This document shows positions 42,578 to 51,025 of a stretch of DNA of 52,670 nt, piece by piece. Under the pieces are notes generated by a model. The model saw nothing but the letters and a program-made list of their open reading frames with translations. It did not search any database and was not told the origin of the DNA. A program made the position numbers and the translations under genes. The first letter of the stretch is position 1. The number at the start of each line of letters is the position of its first letter. This stretch comes from Syntrophaceae bacterium UBA4810 (GTDB taxonomy: Bacteria > Desulfobacterota > Syntrophia > Syntrophales > Smithellaceae), in the NCBI GenBank assembly GCA_002402545.1, contig DHGA01000049.1, positions 759 through 53,428 on the forward strand, in the 5' to 3' direction.

Positions 42578-43348
42578 ATGGCAGATTATAATCCCATGGA
42601 ATTAATGATATGCGTTGCGGCGCGAAACCTGGAGGACGGAGCTACAGTCGTCGTAGGAACCGGAGCGCCCTGTGCAGCCGCCATGCTGGCGCAGAAGACA
42701 CACTCGCCAAGCCTGACGGTAATGTTCGAAGCCGGCGGCGTCGCTCCGATATTGCCCGCAATGCCTATTTCTGTCGGGGACTCGCGCACTTTCCACAGGG
42801 CGATCATGGCCAGCTCCATGCCTGAAATCATGGAAACATGCCAACGCGGTATGGTGGACTACACCTTTCTCGGTGGCGCGCAAATCGACATGTACGGAAA
42901 CATCAACTCCACCATGATCGGCGACAATCACGCCAAACCGAAAGTTCGCTTTCCCGGATCCGGCGGGGCCAACGATCTGGCTTCATTATGCTGGAGGATG
43001 ATGATGATGACACCACAGGACGCGAAGCGATTCACAGAAAAGATCAACTTCATCACATCCCCCGGCTACCTGACAGGCGGCAACTCGCGGTATGATGCAG
43101 GTCTCCCTAAAGGTACCGGCCCTTATCGTATTATAACCAACATGGCGATCATGGGATTTGAAGAAGAGTCCAAACGGATGAAGGTTATCAATATCAATCC
43201 GGGCTATAACCGGAAAGATATTCAGGACAACTGCGGCTTCGAGCTCCTCTGGGCTGATAAGATCACCGATACTGATCCGCCGCATGAGAATGAGCTGCGC
43301 ATACTCCGCGAGGAAGTTGATCCGCAACGGTATATTATAGGAAGATAA
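42578..43348 (+). CDS. CoA-transferase beta subunit, GctB/IpdB-like, 256 aa
   Basis: Beta chain with E51 in VMFEAGGVAP at the place of the catalytic glutamate of glutaconate-type CoA transferases, and the family block VRFPGSGGANDLASLCWRMMMM, which is the wording shared with IpdB-like proteins. With the alpha chain 12 bp upstream it forms a heterodimer. Retention of E51 argues that CoA transfer is chemically possible, while the operon context with DUF35/Ltp2-like genes favours the IpdAB branch. Confidence 0.85.
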   Translation: MADYNPMELMICVAARNLEDGATVVVGTGAPCAAAMLAQKTHSPSLTVMFEAGGVAPILPAMPISVGDSRTFHRAIMASSMPEIMETCQRGMVDYTFLGGAQIDMYGNINSTMIGDNHAKPKVRFPGSGGANDLASLCWRMMMMTPQDAKRFTEKINFITSPGYLTGGNSRYDAGLPKGTGPYRIITNMAIMGFEEESKRMKVININPGYNRKDIQDNCGFELLWADKITDTDPPHENELRILREEVDPQRYIIGR

Positions 43349-43365
43349 AACATAGGAGAACAATT

Positions 43366-43830
43366 ATGTCCGATCAATTTCAAGGCATTGAGCCGATGGT
43401 GTATAAAAGCAAGATCAACGTTCCCTATTCATGGTGGGCCGGTGATACAGCGAGCAAGTTTTACATAACCCTTCGGGATGAAAAGAAAATAACAGGAACA
43501 AAATGCGCAGCATGCAACAAGGTATTCCTCCCCCCGCGCAAGGTCTGCCCCTCCTGCTTCACCGAGAACAAGGAGTGGGTAAACATATCCAATGAAGGAA
43601 CTGTTATTACCTTTACGGTGGCCAGGTGCCAGTTTGCGGCAATCCCTTCTGACAAAAAGGTTCCCGTCATCTGGGGCATGATAAAACTCGATGGCGCCGA
43701 TACAGCCATGCTGCATTATCTGGACGAAATTAAGCCTGAAAACGTGACAATAGGGATGCGAGTGAAGGCGGTGTTCTCCGAAGAACGCAAAGGCACCATC
43801 CGTGATATTTCGTATTTTAAACCGGTATGA
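43366..43830 (+). CDS. DUF35 zinc-ribbon/OB-fold acyl-CoA-binding protein, 154 aa
   Basis: Complete DUF35 layout: an N-terminal helix, a zinc ribbon with C47, C50, C61 and C64 (CAAC...CPSC), and an OB-fold with NISNEGTVITFTVA and MIKLDGADTAML. It stands directly before the second thiolase-fold pair, which it presumably assists by anchoring the CoA moiety, as in Ltp2-ChsH2(DUF35). GGAGAA lies just before the ATG. Confidence 0.87.
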   Translation: MSDQFQGIEPMVYKSKINVPYSWWAGDTASKFYITLRDEKKITGTKCAACNKVFLPPRKVCPSCFTENKEWVNISNEGTVITFTVARCQFAAIPSDKKVPVIWGMIKLDGADTAMLHYLDEIKPENVTIGMRVKAVFSEERKGTIRDISYFKPV

Positions 43831-43849
43831 TCATTAAGGAGCCAAAGAT

Positions 43850-44995
43850 ATGGACAGGGCAGCAATAATCGGCGTCGGCACGACGAAAATTGAAAAGAGC
43901 AAAATCGGAGAAACCTTCGCCGATATGGCGTGGGAAGCCGTAAATAATGCCTTGAACAACGCGGGTATGACCATTGACGATATCGACAACGTGGTAACCA
44001 CATCAAGCGACTTCTGGGACGGCAGGACGATTTCCTGCATGGCCGTGGGAGATGCCAGTGGCGCGGCCCACAAGAACGTATCCTGTGTCGAGGGCGATGG
44101 CACCTATGGCGCTTTTTACGGCATGACTCGCTGCCTTTCCGGTTCGTATAAGACTACTCTGGTGACAGGACATTCCAAGGGCTCCCAGAGCGTATCAAGC
44201 CTCATCACCAATTCGGCCTTTGACCCAATCTATGAACGGGCACTGGGTATGGACATGGTTACTGCGTGCGCCATGCAGGCCAGGTCATACATGCACCGCA
44301 CTAAGACAACGCCTGAGCAGATGGCAATGGTATCCGTCAAGAACCATGGTAATGCGCTGAAGAACCCACTGGCACATCTCCCAATGAAGATCACAGTTAA
44401 AGATGTTCTGGAATCCGAGATGATAGCGGACCCGCTGCATAAGCTCGATTGTTCACCGGTATCCGACGGATGCGCGGCGGTTATTATCGCCCATGAATCC
44501 GCGGCAACAAAGTTCAAGCAAAAGCCGGTCTGGATTAAGGGCGTGTCTTTTTGCGCGGACAGCTTTTTCTTCGGAGACAGAGATATTTCCCGCGCTAAGT
44601 CACTCACCAAAGCGGCGAAGAAGGCATACGCAATGGCTGGAATTCATGATCCAAAAAAAGAAATTGATGTTGCCGAACTTTACGATGCTTTTACTTATCA
44701 GGAACTCATGTGGCTTGAAGAAATGGGACTTGCGGACGATTCGATGGCAGGGAAGCTCCTCGAAAAAGGAGATTTTAATATAGATGGCAGGCTACCGATA
44801 AACGCTTCCGGCGGATTGCTCTCGGGTCATCCCGTTATCGCCGCCGGCCTCTACAGCATGGCCGCTGTGGTCAGGCAGATTCGTGGTGACGTGGGCGGTT
44901 TTCAGGTGAAAAAGGCTAAAACCGGCCTCGTACAGGGCTTGAACGGACTGGGTGGTCAGTCCCACTGCGTATTTATTCTTGATAAGGACAAGTAG
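43850..44995 (+). CDS. Thiolase-fold protein A2, Ltp2-like, lacking nucleophile Cys, 381 aa
   Basis: Paralogue of the 34572 protein with the same length (381 aa). At the nucleophile site it reads V-E-G-D-G (in SCVEGDGTYGAFYGMTRCLSG), so Glu replaces Cys; unlike its paralogue and the two B proteins it keeps the GHP motif (GGLLSGHPVIAAG). The end, GLNGLGGQSHCVFIL, lacks the second catalytic Cys too. This makes it the best candidate for the catalytic subunit of a retro-aldolase or other C-C lyase. GGAG lies about eight bases before the ATG. Confidence 0.83.
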   Translation: MDRAAIIGVGTTKIEKSKIGETFADMAWEAVNNALNNAGMTIDDIDNVVTTSSDFWDGRTISCMAVGDASGAAHKNVSCVEGDGTYGAFYGMTRCLSGSYKTTLVTGHSKGSQSVSSLITNSAFDPIYERALGMDMVTACAMQARSYMHRTKTTPEQMAMVSVKNHGNALKNPLAHLPMKITVKDVLESEMIADPLHKLDCSPVSDGCAAVIIAHESAATKFKQKPVWIKGVSFCADSFFFGDRDISRAKSLTKAAKKAYAMAGIHDPKKEIDVAELYDAFTYQELMWLEEMGLADDSMAGKLLEKGDFNIDGRLPINASGGLLSGHPVIAAGLYSMAAVVRQIRGDVGGFQVKKAKTGLVQGLNGLGGQSHCVFILDKDK

Positions 44996-45006
44996 GAGGT
45001 TAAACC

Positions 45007-46164
45007 ATGGCTAAAAGAGTTGCAATTGTAGGAACCGGACAAACTTTCCATAAGAGCCATCGCCCTGACGTGAACGGTCAAGAACTCATTAACGAGGCAG
45101 TACTAAGAGCGCTTGCGGACGCTGACCTCAAGATGAAAGATATCGATGCCATTGTCATCGGGAACATGGACCACTTTGAAGGAATTAATTATGTAGATTG
45201 CTGGAGCGTTGACGGCTCCGGCGGCACAATGAAACCAATTATAAAACTGACCACCGGCGGAACCACCGGCTGCACCGTCGCCATAGGCGGCTACCATCTG
45301 GTAGGGTCGGGCATGTTCGATAAAGTACTGATTATCGGCTGGGAGAAAAATTCTGAATCAGATACCACCGGCGCAATCACCACTGCCTTTGATCCCGTAT
45401 GGGATCGCCTGGTATTCGCCGGTGCTATTTCCGGGCTGGCTGCTGAGGCACAGGCATACATTGCCCGCTACGGCGCATCTGAACGCGACGGCGCCCGGGT
45501 GAGTGTTCGTGATCGTAAACACGCGATGAACAACCCCCACGCTCAGCTGAGAAAGGAAGTAAGCCTCGAAGAAGTGCTTGCCTCCCCGATGCTGGCAGAT
45601 CCGATACATCTTCTGGACGTTTGCCCTCGTTCCGATGGCGCGTGCGCCGTCATCATGGCCAGTGAAGACATCGCCGAAAAAATATGTCCGAAACCGGACT
45701 GGATCTGGGCAACAGCCTCCCGCCATTCCTATAGTTATCTGGGAGATGCGGACTATGGACGCCTTACCAGCATGCGTGAAGGTTCTCAGGAACTCTGGAA
45801 AAAGGCGGGCATCAGGGAGCCGCGCAAGGAACTGGACGTAATCGAACTTTACCAGCCTTATTCATTTGGTGGCCTGATCTGGATTGAGGATATGGGCATC
45901 GTTGGCCCCGGCGAAGCACCGCAGTATATCTGGGATGGCAATACAGACATGGGGGGCGAGCTTCCCATAAATCCGTCTGGTGGAGTTATAGCAACTAATC
46001 CCATCGGGGCCACAGGTCTCATCCGCTGTGCTGAGGCGACAATGCAGGTGATGGGCAAAGCACAAGGGCGGCAGGTCCCTGACGTCAATTTCGCTTTCAG
46101 CAGCGGCTTTGGCGGCTGCTGGTGGACGGACATGATACTGCACGGAAATAAAAAACCGAACTGA
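45007..46164 (+). CDS. Thiolase-fold protein B2, lacking nucleophile Cys, 385 aa
   Basis: Paralogue of the 35730 protein: IVGTGQTFHKSHRPDVNGQELINEAVLRAL at the start, LTTGGTTGCTVAIGGYHLVGSG at the nucleophile region (Gly in place of Cys) and NPSGGVIATNPIGATGLIRCAEA at the end (Asn for the GHP His). It is 11 bp after A2 with AGGAGG before the ATG. It probably forms the non-catalytic or structural half of a heterodimer with A2. Confidence 0.83.
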   Translation: MAKRVAIVGTGQTFHKSHRPDVNGQELINEAVLRALADADLKMKDIDAIVIGNMDHFEGINYVDCWSVDGSGGTMKPIIKLTTGGTTGCTVAIGGYHLVGSGMFDKVLIIGWEKNSESDTTGAITTAFDPVWDRLVFAGAISGLAAEAQAYIARYGASERDGARVSVRDRKHAMNNPHAQLRKEVSLEEVLASPMLADPIHLLDVCPRSDGACAVIMASEDIAEKICPKPDWIWATASRHSYSYLGDADYGRLTSMREGSQELWKKAGIREPRKELDVIELYQPYSFGGLIWIEDMGIVGPGEAPQYIWDGNTDMGGELPINPSGGVIATNPIGATGLIRCAEATMQVMGKAQGRQVPDVNFAFSSGFGGCWWTDMILHGNKKPN

Positions 46165-46183
46165 TCCAAAAGGAGTAGAGATC

Positions 46184-46648
46184 ATGACTCAGAATGAAAA
46201 TATAATCATAGAATCAGGCGACGCGATACAACCCTTCGCGTATTCCGTGGGAATGCACGGCAGCAAGTTTTTCACCGAGCTTCGTGATAACCGCAGATTT
46301 ATGGCTATTAAATGTCCAAAGTGCAAGAAAGTTTATATGCCACCGCGCGGCGTGTGCGGAGATTGCTTTGTCGAGATGAAAGACTGGGTTGAAGTAGGCC
46401 CAAAAGGCATCATCAGTACTTTTACCATTCTCCGCTTCGCTTTCATCGATCCGGAAACTGGCGCGCAGAAGCCTGTGCCCTATGGCTACGGTTTCATCAA
46501 ATTCGACGGCGCCGATACCCTGTTTCAACACTACATCAACGTTAAGGACGAAACGAGGATCAGGATCGGCGCCCGTGTTGAGCCGGTATTCTCCAAGGAT
46601 CGTAAAGGCAGCATACGGGATATTGAGTATTTTAAGGTAATAGATTGA
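46184..46648 (+). CDS. DUF35 zinc-ribbon/OB-fold protein, 154 aa
   Basis: Same architecture and length as the 43366 protein, with C44, C47, C58 and C61 in CPKC and CGDC, and the OB-fold segment VGPKGIISTFTILRFAF. With A2 and B2 it completes a second thiolase-fold/DUF35 set. Its last bases overlap the start of the phosphatase gene. Confidence 0.87.
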   Translation: MTQNENIIIESGDAIQPFAYSVGMHGSKFFTELRDNRRFMAIKCPKCKKVYMPPRGVCGDCFVEMKDWVEVGPKGIISTFTILRFAFIDPETGAQKPVPYGYGFIKFDGADTLFQHYINVKDETRIRIGARVEPVFSKDRKGSIRDIEYFKVID

Positions 46649-47553
46649 TTGTGATTAAGGAGTCTCCAACGGTTGAGATAAATCCATCAAAGCGGATATT
46701 AAAATTGCCGGGGGTTTTGTGTGGTGGCATCAGTACTGGAACAGATAAATTTCGAAGCGGGTATGGCAACGGCGATTGCCTTTTATTTGATTTTGAACAC
46801 ATGGTGTTTGCAGTAGCTGACGGCTCGGAGCGTTTTCCCTGGGCGTCTCGTGATCTTTTAAATAGATTATCAGAAAGCCTTGCTCAATCAGGCGCGCCTG
46901 AGACGGTTTCCGGATGGAAAGATCTGATTAATTCGGAGATATACTCCGAGCAGAAATACCAGCACAAGACGACATTTAGCTGTGTTGCCATCAGACCCGA
47001 AGGGAAAGGAATCAGCCTGATAATCTCACATGGTGGCGACAGCGCCGTAACCGTAATGAACAGTATCACCGGGGAGATCAGCCAGCAGACGGGACGAGAT
47101 ATGAATTTTGCGGGAAGAAGCAAGGATATCGTGGATGTTACAGAATATCGCACTGCAAACCTCGACACCAGGGTGCTACTTTCGACGGACGGGTTCAATG
47201 ATTTATGGCGGTTCTGTATGCGCCAATCAATTGTCGGAGGCGCGCGCGACGTGTTTGAACGCTACCCGGTGGACAGCATCAGTGAAATTATTTCAGGGAT
47301 ACTGCAGGAAAACAGCGGCAGGTTTGAATATGATGATATCGGCTTTATCATTATAGATCCCTGCCGGACGAAGCAAATCGTCGGAACTAAAGTGATCATG
47401 GGTGGAACACGGCCATACGAAGAACAACGGCACCAATTGGATTATACATCAGGCTCGGACAACCGATGGGTGCAACAAACACAATGGGGCAGACTTGATG
47501 AAGTGTTCACCCGGGCGGGAATTACGGCTATTGTCAACAAATTGGAGGTTTAA
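46645..47553 (+). CDS. PP2C-like protein phosphatase, 302 aa
   Basis: The acidic metal ligands of PP2C phosphatases can be followed: D59 in VFAVADGSE, D132 in SHGGDSAV, D182 in LLSTDGFND and D230/D231 in EYDDIGFIIID, in the right order and spacing. The usual GxGG after the first DG is missing (SERF), so it is a divergent member, perhaps nearer to SpoIIE-type relatives. No ATG fits: the frame opens with TTG at 46645 (overlapping the preceding TGA) or GTG at 46651. It lies between the DUF35 and TetR genes, suggesting a regulatory role or control of enzyme activity. Confidence 0.72.
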   Translation: MIVIKESPTVEINPSKRILKLPGVLCGGISTGTDKFRSGYGNGDCLLFDFEHMVFAVADGSERFPWASRDLLNRLSESLAQSGAPETVSGWKDLINSEIYSEQKYQHKTTFSCVAIRPEGKGISLIISHGGDSAVTVMNSITGEISQQTGRDMNFAGRSKDIVDVTEYRTANLDTRVLLSTDGFNDLWRFCMRQSIVGGARDVFERYPVDSISEIISGILQENSGRFEYDDIGFIIIDPCRTKQIVGTKVIMGGTRPYEEQRHQLDYTSGSDNRWVQQTQWGRLDEVFTRAGITAIVNKLEV

Positions 47554-47559
47554 GCAACA

Positions 47560-48168
47560 ATGAATGAACGACACAAAAGCGACACAATAAATACGAGGCG
47601 GTTGCAACTTACACGGGCCGCATACAAAGTTGTAGGACAGAAGGGATACTATGACTTCACCATACGGGATATTGCCAAAGAAGCCGGCCTTTCCACCGGC
47701 CTTGTCCATTATTACTTCAAAGACAAGGAAGATCTCCTGCTCACCCTTTTAAAAGAGATGAACTTCAATCTCAAATTTTATCTCACCAAGGCGCTCACAG
47801 TTCTTTCGGATCCTCGCGAAAAGCTGCTGGCCTTCTGCGACCAGGCTTTCGATCTTCTGGATAAGGAAAAAGCTTATTTTCACGTGCTCATATATTTTTG
47901 GGCGCAGATCAATCATAACAATCGTATCCGTAAAGCGAACATCAAGCTCTTCCAGAGTTACCGCGACGAGATCACATTAATTCTAAAGGAGGGAACGGCA
48001 AAAGGTTTGTTCACTGTCGCGGATGTGAAACTTACGTCGGTAATCATCGTATCCCTTATCCAGGGAATGATAATCCAGTATGTAATTGATAACGAGGCAT
48101 TCGATTATCGCGAGTACACGGGAAAAATTAAAGAACAGATTCTCTCCATGGTCATAAAAGATAAATAA
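47560..48168 (+). CDS. TetR/AcrR-family regulator, 202 aa
   Basis: The N-terminal DNA-binding domain is typical: RLQLTRAAYKVVGQKGYYDFTIRDIAKEAGLSTGLVHYYFKDKEDLLLTL, residues 14-62. The C-terminal helical part would bind an effector, most likely an acyl-CoA intermediate of the operon. It is the only specific regulator in the two operons, so it is the natural ligand of the 20-bp palindrome at 28130 and 33890. Being inside the operon, it would be subject to the same control. GGAGG lies 9 bases before the ATG. Confidence 0.9.
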   Translation: MNERHKSDTINTRRLQLTRAAYKVVGQKGYYDFTIRDIAKEAGLSTGLVHYYFKDKEDLLLTLLKEMNFNLKFYLTKALTVLSDPREKLLAFCDQAFDLLDKEKAYFHVLIYFWAQINHNNRIRKANIKLFQSYRDEITLILKEGTAKGLFTVADVKLTSVIIVSLIQGMIIQYVIDNEAFDYREYTGKIKEQILSMVIKDK

Positions 48169-48187
48169 TCCATTGAAGGAGGCACTC

Positions 48188-49339
48188 ATGGAATTCGGTT
48201 TTACGGAAGAACAATTGATGTTTAAAGATTCAATTTATAAATTCGCAAAAAAAGAAATTGTGCCGCTTGTCGAAGAGGCTGATCTCAAAAGTGAGTTCTC
48301 GATGGAAGTCTGGCGAAAACTTGGCGGGATGGGTCTTCTGGGCCTACCCTTTCCGGAAGAACTGGGTGGATCCGGCGCCAGTGTTGTGACCTGTTGTCTT
48401 TCGACTGAAGCCCTGGGTCATGCCGGTGTTGACCAGGGGCACCTGCTGGCGTTGGGAGCGCACACGTATTTGTGCACGGATACCATATTCAAACATGGAA
48501 CACCCGACCAGCTGAAGAAATACGTACCGAAGCTTGCCAGCGGTGAATGGATCGGCTGCATGGGACTTACAGAGCCTGGCTCCGGTTCCGATGCCGCGTC
48601 TATAACTACATCGGCAGTTAAAAAAGGCGACAAGTGGATTCTCAACGGGACAAAGACATTCATTACCAACGCGCCGGTATGCAACGTCTGTGTTATTTAC
48701 GCCACTATTGATAAAAAGCTGAAACACAACGGAATTACGGCTTTCATCGTCGAGAGAGATTTTCCGGGCTTCTCTACAGGAGCTCCATTCCACAAGATGG
48801 GCGTGCGCGCTTCCGCCACCTCAGAAGTGATTCTGGACAACTGCGAAGTGCCGGAGGAAAATCTGCTGGGTGAAGCTGGCAAGGGCTTTGAATACACCGT
48901 CGAAACTCTCTCCTGGGACAGGAGCGCTCTCTTGGCGCCCTTTGTCGGCGGTATGCAGTTTGCAATTGAAGCGTGCACCAAATATTCTCAGGAGCGGGAA
49001 CAGTTCGGAAAACCGATCAATACGTTCCAGGCGATACAGCACAAGCTCGCGGACATGAAGATTATACAAGAGGCCGCGAAAATGGCGGTTTACCGCGTTG
49101 CTCATGATAAGGATTCAGGCAAACCTCTCAATCACATGAATACCTCTGTCGCAAAAGCAATCGTGGGCGATTGGGGCATGAAGGCCGCGAGCGAAGCGGT
49201 GCAGATATTCGGCGGCTACGGCTACGTTCATGAATACCCGATAGAACGATTCCTCCGAGACGCGAAGCTGGGACAAATCGGTGGCGGAACCTCCGAGATG
49301 CAGAGATTTATCATATCACGTATCCTGAGCTACTTCTAA
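48188..49339 (+). CDS. Acyl-CoA dehydrogenase without the usual catalytic Glu, 383 aa
   Basis: Full acyl-CoA dehydrogenase fold: FAD/substrate blocks GCMGLTEPGSGSDAASI and WILNGTKTFITNA, and the C-terminal FGGYGYVHEYPIERFLRDAKL. The position of the catalytic Glu (YEGTSE in medium- and short-chain enzymes) reads GGGTSE, with Gly366. In isovaleryl-type enzymes that also lack it, the base sits in an earlier helix as Glu-Arg; here that place has D244-R245 (SWDRSAL). It may use Asp or be the non-catalytic half of a heteromer. ATG 48188 follows AAGGAGG; a longer frame from 48173 is rejected. Confidence 0.92.
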   Translation: MEFGFTEEQLMFKDSIYKFAKKEIVPLVEEADLKSEFSMEVWRKLGGMGLLGLPFPEELGGSGASVVTCCLSTEALGHAGVDQGHLLALGAHTYLCTDTIFKHGTPDQLKKYVPKLASGEWIGCMGLTEPGSGSDAASITTSAVKKGDKWILNGTKTFITNAPVCNVCVIYATIDKKLKHNGITAFIVERDFPGFSTGAPFHKMGVRASATSEVILDNCEVPEENLLGEAGKGFEYTVETLSWDRSALLAPFVGGMQFAIEACTKYSQEREQFGKPINTFQAIQHKLADMKIIQEAAKMAVYRVAHDKDSGKPLNHMNTSVAKAIVGDWGMKAASEAVQIFGGYGYVHEYPIERFLRDAKLGQIGGGTSEMQRFIISRILSYF

Positions 49340-49389
49340 TTTTTTGCGCGGATACAGGATAACCAGACATAAGACAGGAGAATATTATT

Positions 49390-50562
49390 ATGAACTATGA
49401 TTTGACACCGGAACAATTATCGATAAAGGAAAACTTTTCGAAGTTTTGCACTAAAGAAATAGAGCCGCGCGCCCAGATTCTGGATGAAGCTGATCATGAA
49501 GAAGTAAAAAAACTGATTAAAGAGAACATCAAGCTGATGGCCAGCATCGGCTATCTTGGTATGGGGCACGATGAAGCTTACGGCGGCACGAATCTCGATT
49601 TAATCAGCCAGGCGATAGCGGGAGAGGAAGTGGCCGCTGCTTGCGCCTCCACATTTCTGTCCTGCGGTTCATCCAGCGGGCTTTTCGGTGTACCGGTAAA
49701 ACTCTTCGGCACCGATGCGCAGAAGAAGAAATATCTTCCCGGCATCATCAAGGGTGAAATCATTGGCTGCTTCGGCCTTACCGAGCCTGGGGCAGGTTCC
49801 GATGCGGCTTCCATCAAAACCACTGCTGTCAAGCAGGGAGACAAGTGGATTCTTAACGGGACAAAAACATTTATCACGAACGCAACGATTGCCGATGTGG
49901 CGCTGATCTTCGCCTACAACGACAAAGCAAAAGGACCGGGATCCGGTGTAACGTGTTTTCTTGTCGATAAAGGAACTAAGGGATTTTCAGTGGGCAAGCC
50001 ATTCGACAAGATGGGTTTCCGCGGCTCACCCACGGCCGAATTAATTCTTGAAGATTGTGAAGTGCCTGAGGATGCTATTCTTGGGAAGGTGGGCCATGGA
50101 TTTATCCAGGCAATGCAAACACTTGAATACGGCAGAATCGGCATGGCGACCGTCAGCCTGGGAATAGCGGCCAAGTGCCTCCAGCACGCCAACAAATATT
50201 CCAAAGAAAGAAACGCTTTCGGAAAACCGATAAATCGTTTTCAGGAAGTCTCTTTCAAGCTTGCCGATATGATGATCTTATCCGATGTATCAAGGCTACT
50301 GATTTACCAGGCCGCATGGGCAAAACAGACCAATAACCCTGACTCCGCGATAATGGCATCCGTAGCCAAAGTATGGGCATCGGAAGCCGCCACGCAGATA
50401 TCCAGTATGGCAGTACAGGTATTCGGCGGTTATGGCTATATCAAAGAATTCCCTGTGGAGCGCCTTTACCGTGATGCCAAGCTTGGTGAAATTGGTGAGG
50501 GAACTTCGGAAATACAGCGTGTGATGATTGCTAAAGATTTGATAAGAAAATACGCGGCGTAA
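49390..50562 (+). CDS. Acyl-CoA dehydrogenase with canonical catalytic Glu, 390 aa
   Basis: Standard acyl-CoA dehydrogenase with GCFGLTEPGAGSDAASI, WILNGTKTFITNA, FGGYGYIKEFPVERLYRDAKL and the EIGEGTSEIQR block in which E370 is the expected catalytic base. It is homologous to the 48188 protein, suggesting duplication. In steroid degraders acyl-CoA dehydrogenases often form alpha2beta2 tetramers in which only one subunit carries the base (ChsE1/ChsE2). These adjacent genes fit that arrangement. Electrons would go to an electron-transfer flavoprotein, not encoded here. Confidence 0.94.
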   Translation: MNYDLTPEQLSIKENFSKFCTKEIEPRAQILDEADHEEVKKLIKENIKLMASIGYLGMGHDEAYGGTNLDLISQAIAGEEVAAACASTFLSCGSSSGLFGVPVKLFGTDAQKKKYLPGIIKGEIIGCFGLTEPGAGSDAASIKTTAVKQGDKWILNGTKTFITNATIADVALIFAYNDKAKGPGSGVTCFLVDKGTKGFSVGKPFDKMGFRGSPTAELILEDCEVPEDAILGKVGHGFIQAMQTLEYGRIGMATVSLGIAAKCLQHANKYSKERNAFGKPINRFQEVSFKLADMMILSDVSRLLIYQAAWAKQTNNPDSAIMASVAKVWASEAATQISSMAVQVFGGYGYIKEFPVERLYRDAKLGEIGEGTSEIQRVMIAKDLIRKYAA

Positions 50563-50577
50563 AAAGGAGAAAACCCC

Positions 50578-51015
50578 ATGTCTATAGATACAAAATTCAT
50601 CGGTAAAACATATCCGGCGCATACCTATGAAGTGGGAAAAGAAAAAATCAAGGAATACGCCAAAGCGATTAAAAACCCCGATCCTCATTATCTTGACGAC
50701 GATTTCGCCAAAAAATCGAAATATGGCAAGATTATCGCGCCTCCCACCTTTGCGGTTGTTTTTGGCGCGCACCTCATCGAACCAGTCTTCATGGACAAAG
50801 AGCTTAACCTGAACATGGCAATGCTTGTGCACGGAGAGCAGGAACTGGAATTTTTTGAAGTGGTCAAGGCAGGCGATGCCATCACCACCACCGCGAAGAT
50901 CAGCGACATCAAGAACAAGGAAAAGCTGGATGTAATTTCTCTGGAGCTCAATTCAAAAAACCAGCACGGTAAAGACGTGAGCCGTGGAAAATATACCTTT
51001 GTAGTAAGAAAATAG
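50578..51015 (+). CDS. MaoC-like dehydratase subunit (FAS1/HadA type), 145 aa
   Basis: A hot-dog fold protein of the N-terminal MaoC type: FIGKTYPAHTYEVGKEKIKEYAKAIKNPDPHY and IIAPPTFAVVFG are the family hallmarks. It lacks the Asp-His catalytic motif seen in the partner, so it likely serves as the structural or substrate-binding subunit. It lies 10 bp before the second MaoC gene with AAAGGAG before the ATG. The pair corresponds to HadA/HadB or ChsH1/ChsH2, which hydrate bulky 2-enoyl-CoAs. Confidence 0.88.
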   Translation: MSIDTKFIGKTYPAHTYEVGKEKIKEYAKAIKNPDPHYLDDDFAKKSKYGKIIAPPTFAVVFGAHLIEPVFMDKELNLNMAMLVHGEQELEFFEVVKAGDAITTTAKISDIKNKEKLDVISLELNSKNQHGKDVSRGKYTFVVRK

Positions 51016-51025
51016 GAGAAGTGCT

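Noticed and set aside
42602..42931. Open frames opposite the CoA-transferase beta gene
   Set aside because: Arg- and His-rich products typical of antisense reading of a real gene.
34572..46164. Ordinary acetyl-CoA acetyltransferases for beta-oxidation
   Set aside because: All four lack the nucleophile cysteine and are coupled to DUF35 proteins.
47538..47560. Partial match (CAACAAATTGG) to the left part of the operator just before the TetR gene
   Set aside because: It lies in the coding end of the phosphatase gene, lacks the palindromic half and has no promoter beside it; chance or codon effect is more likely.
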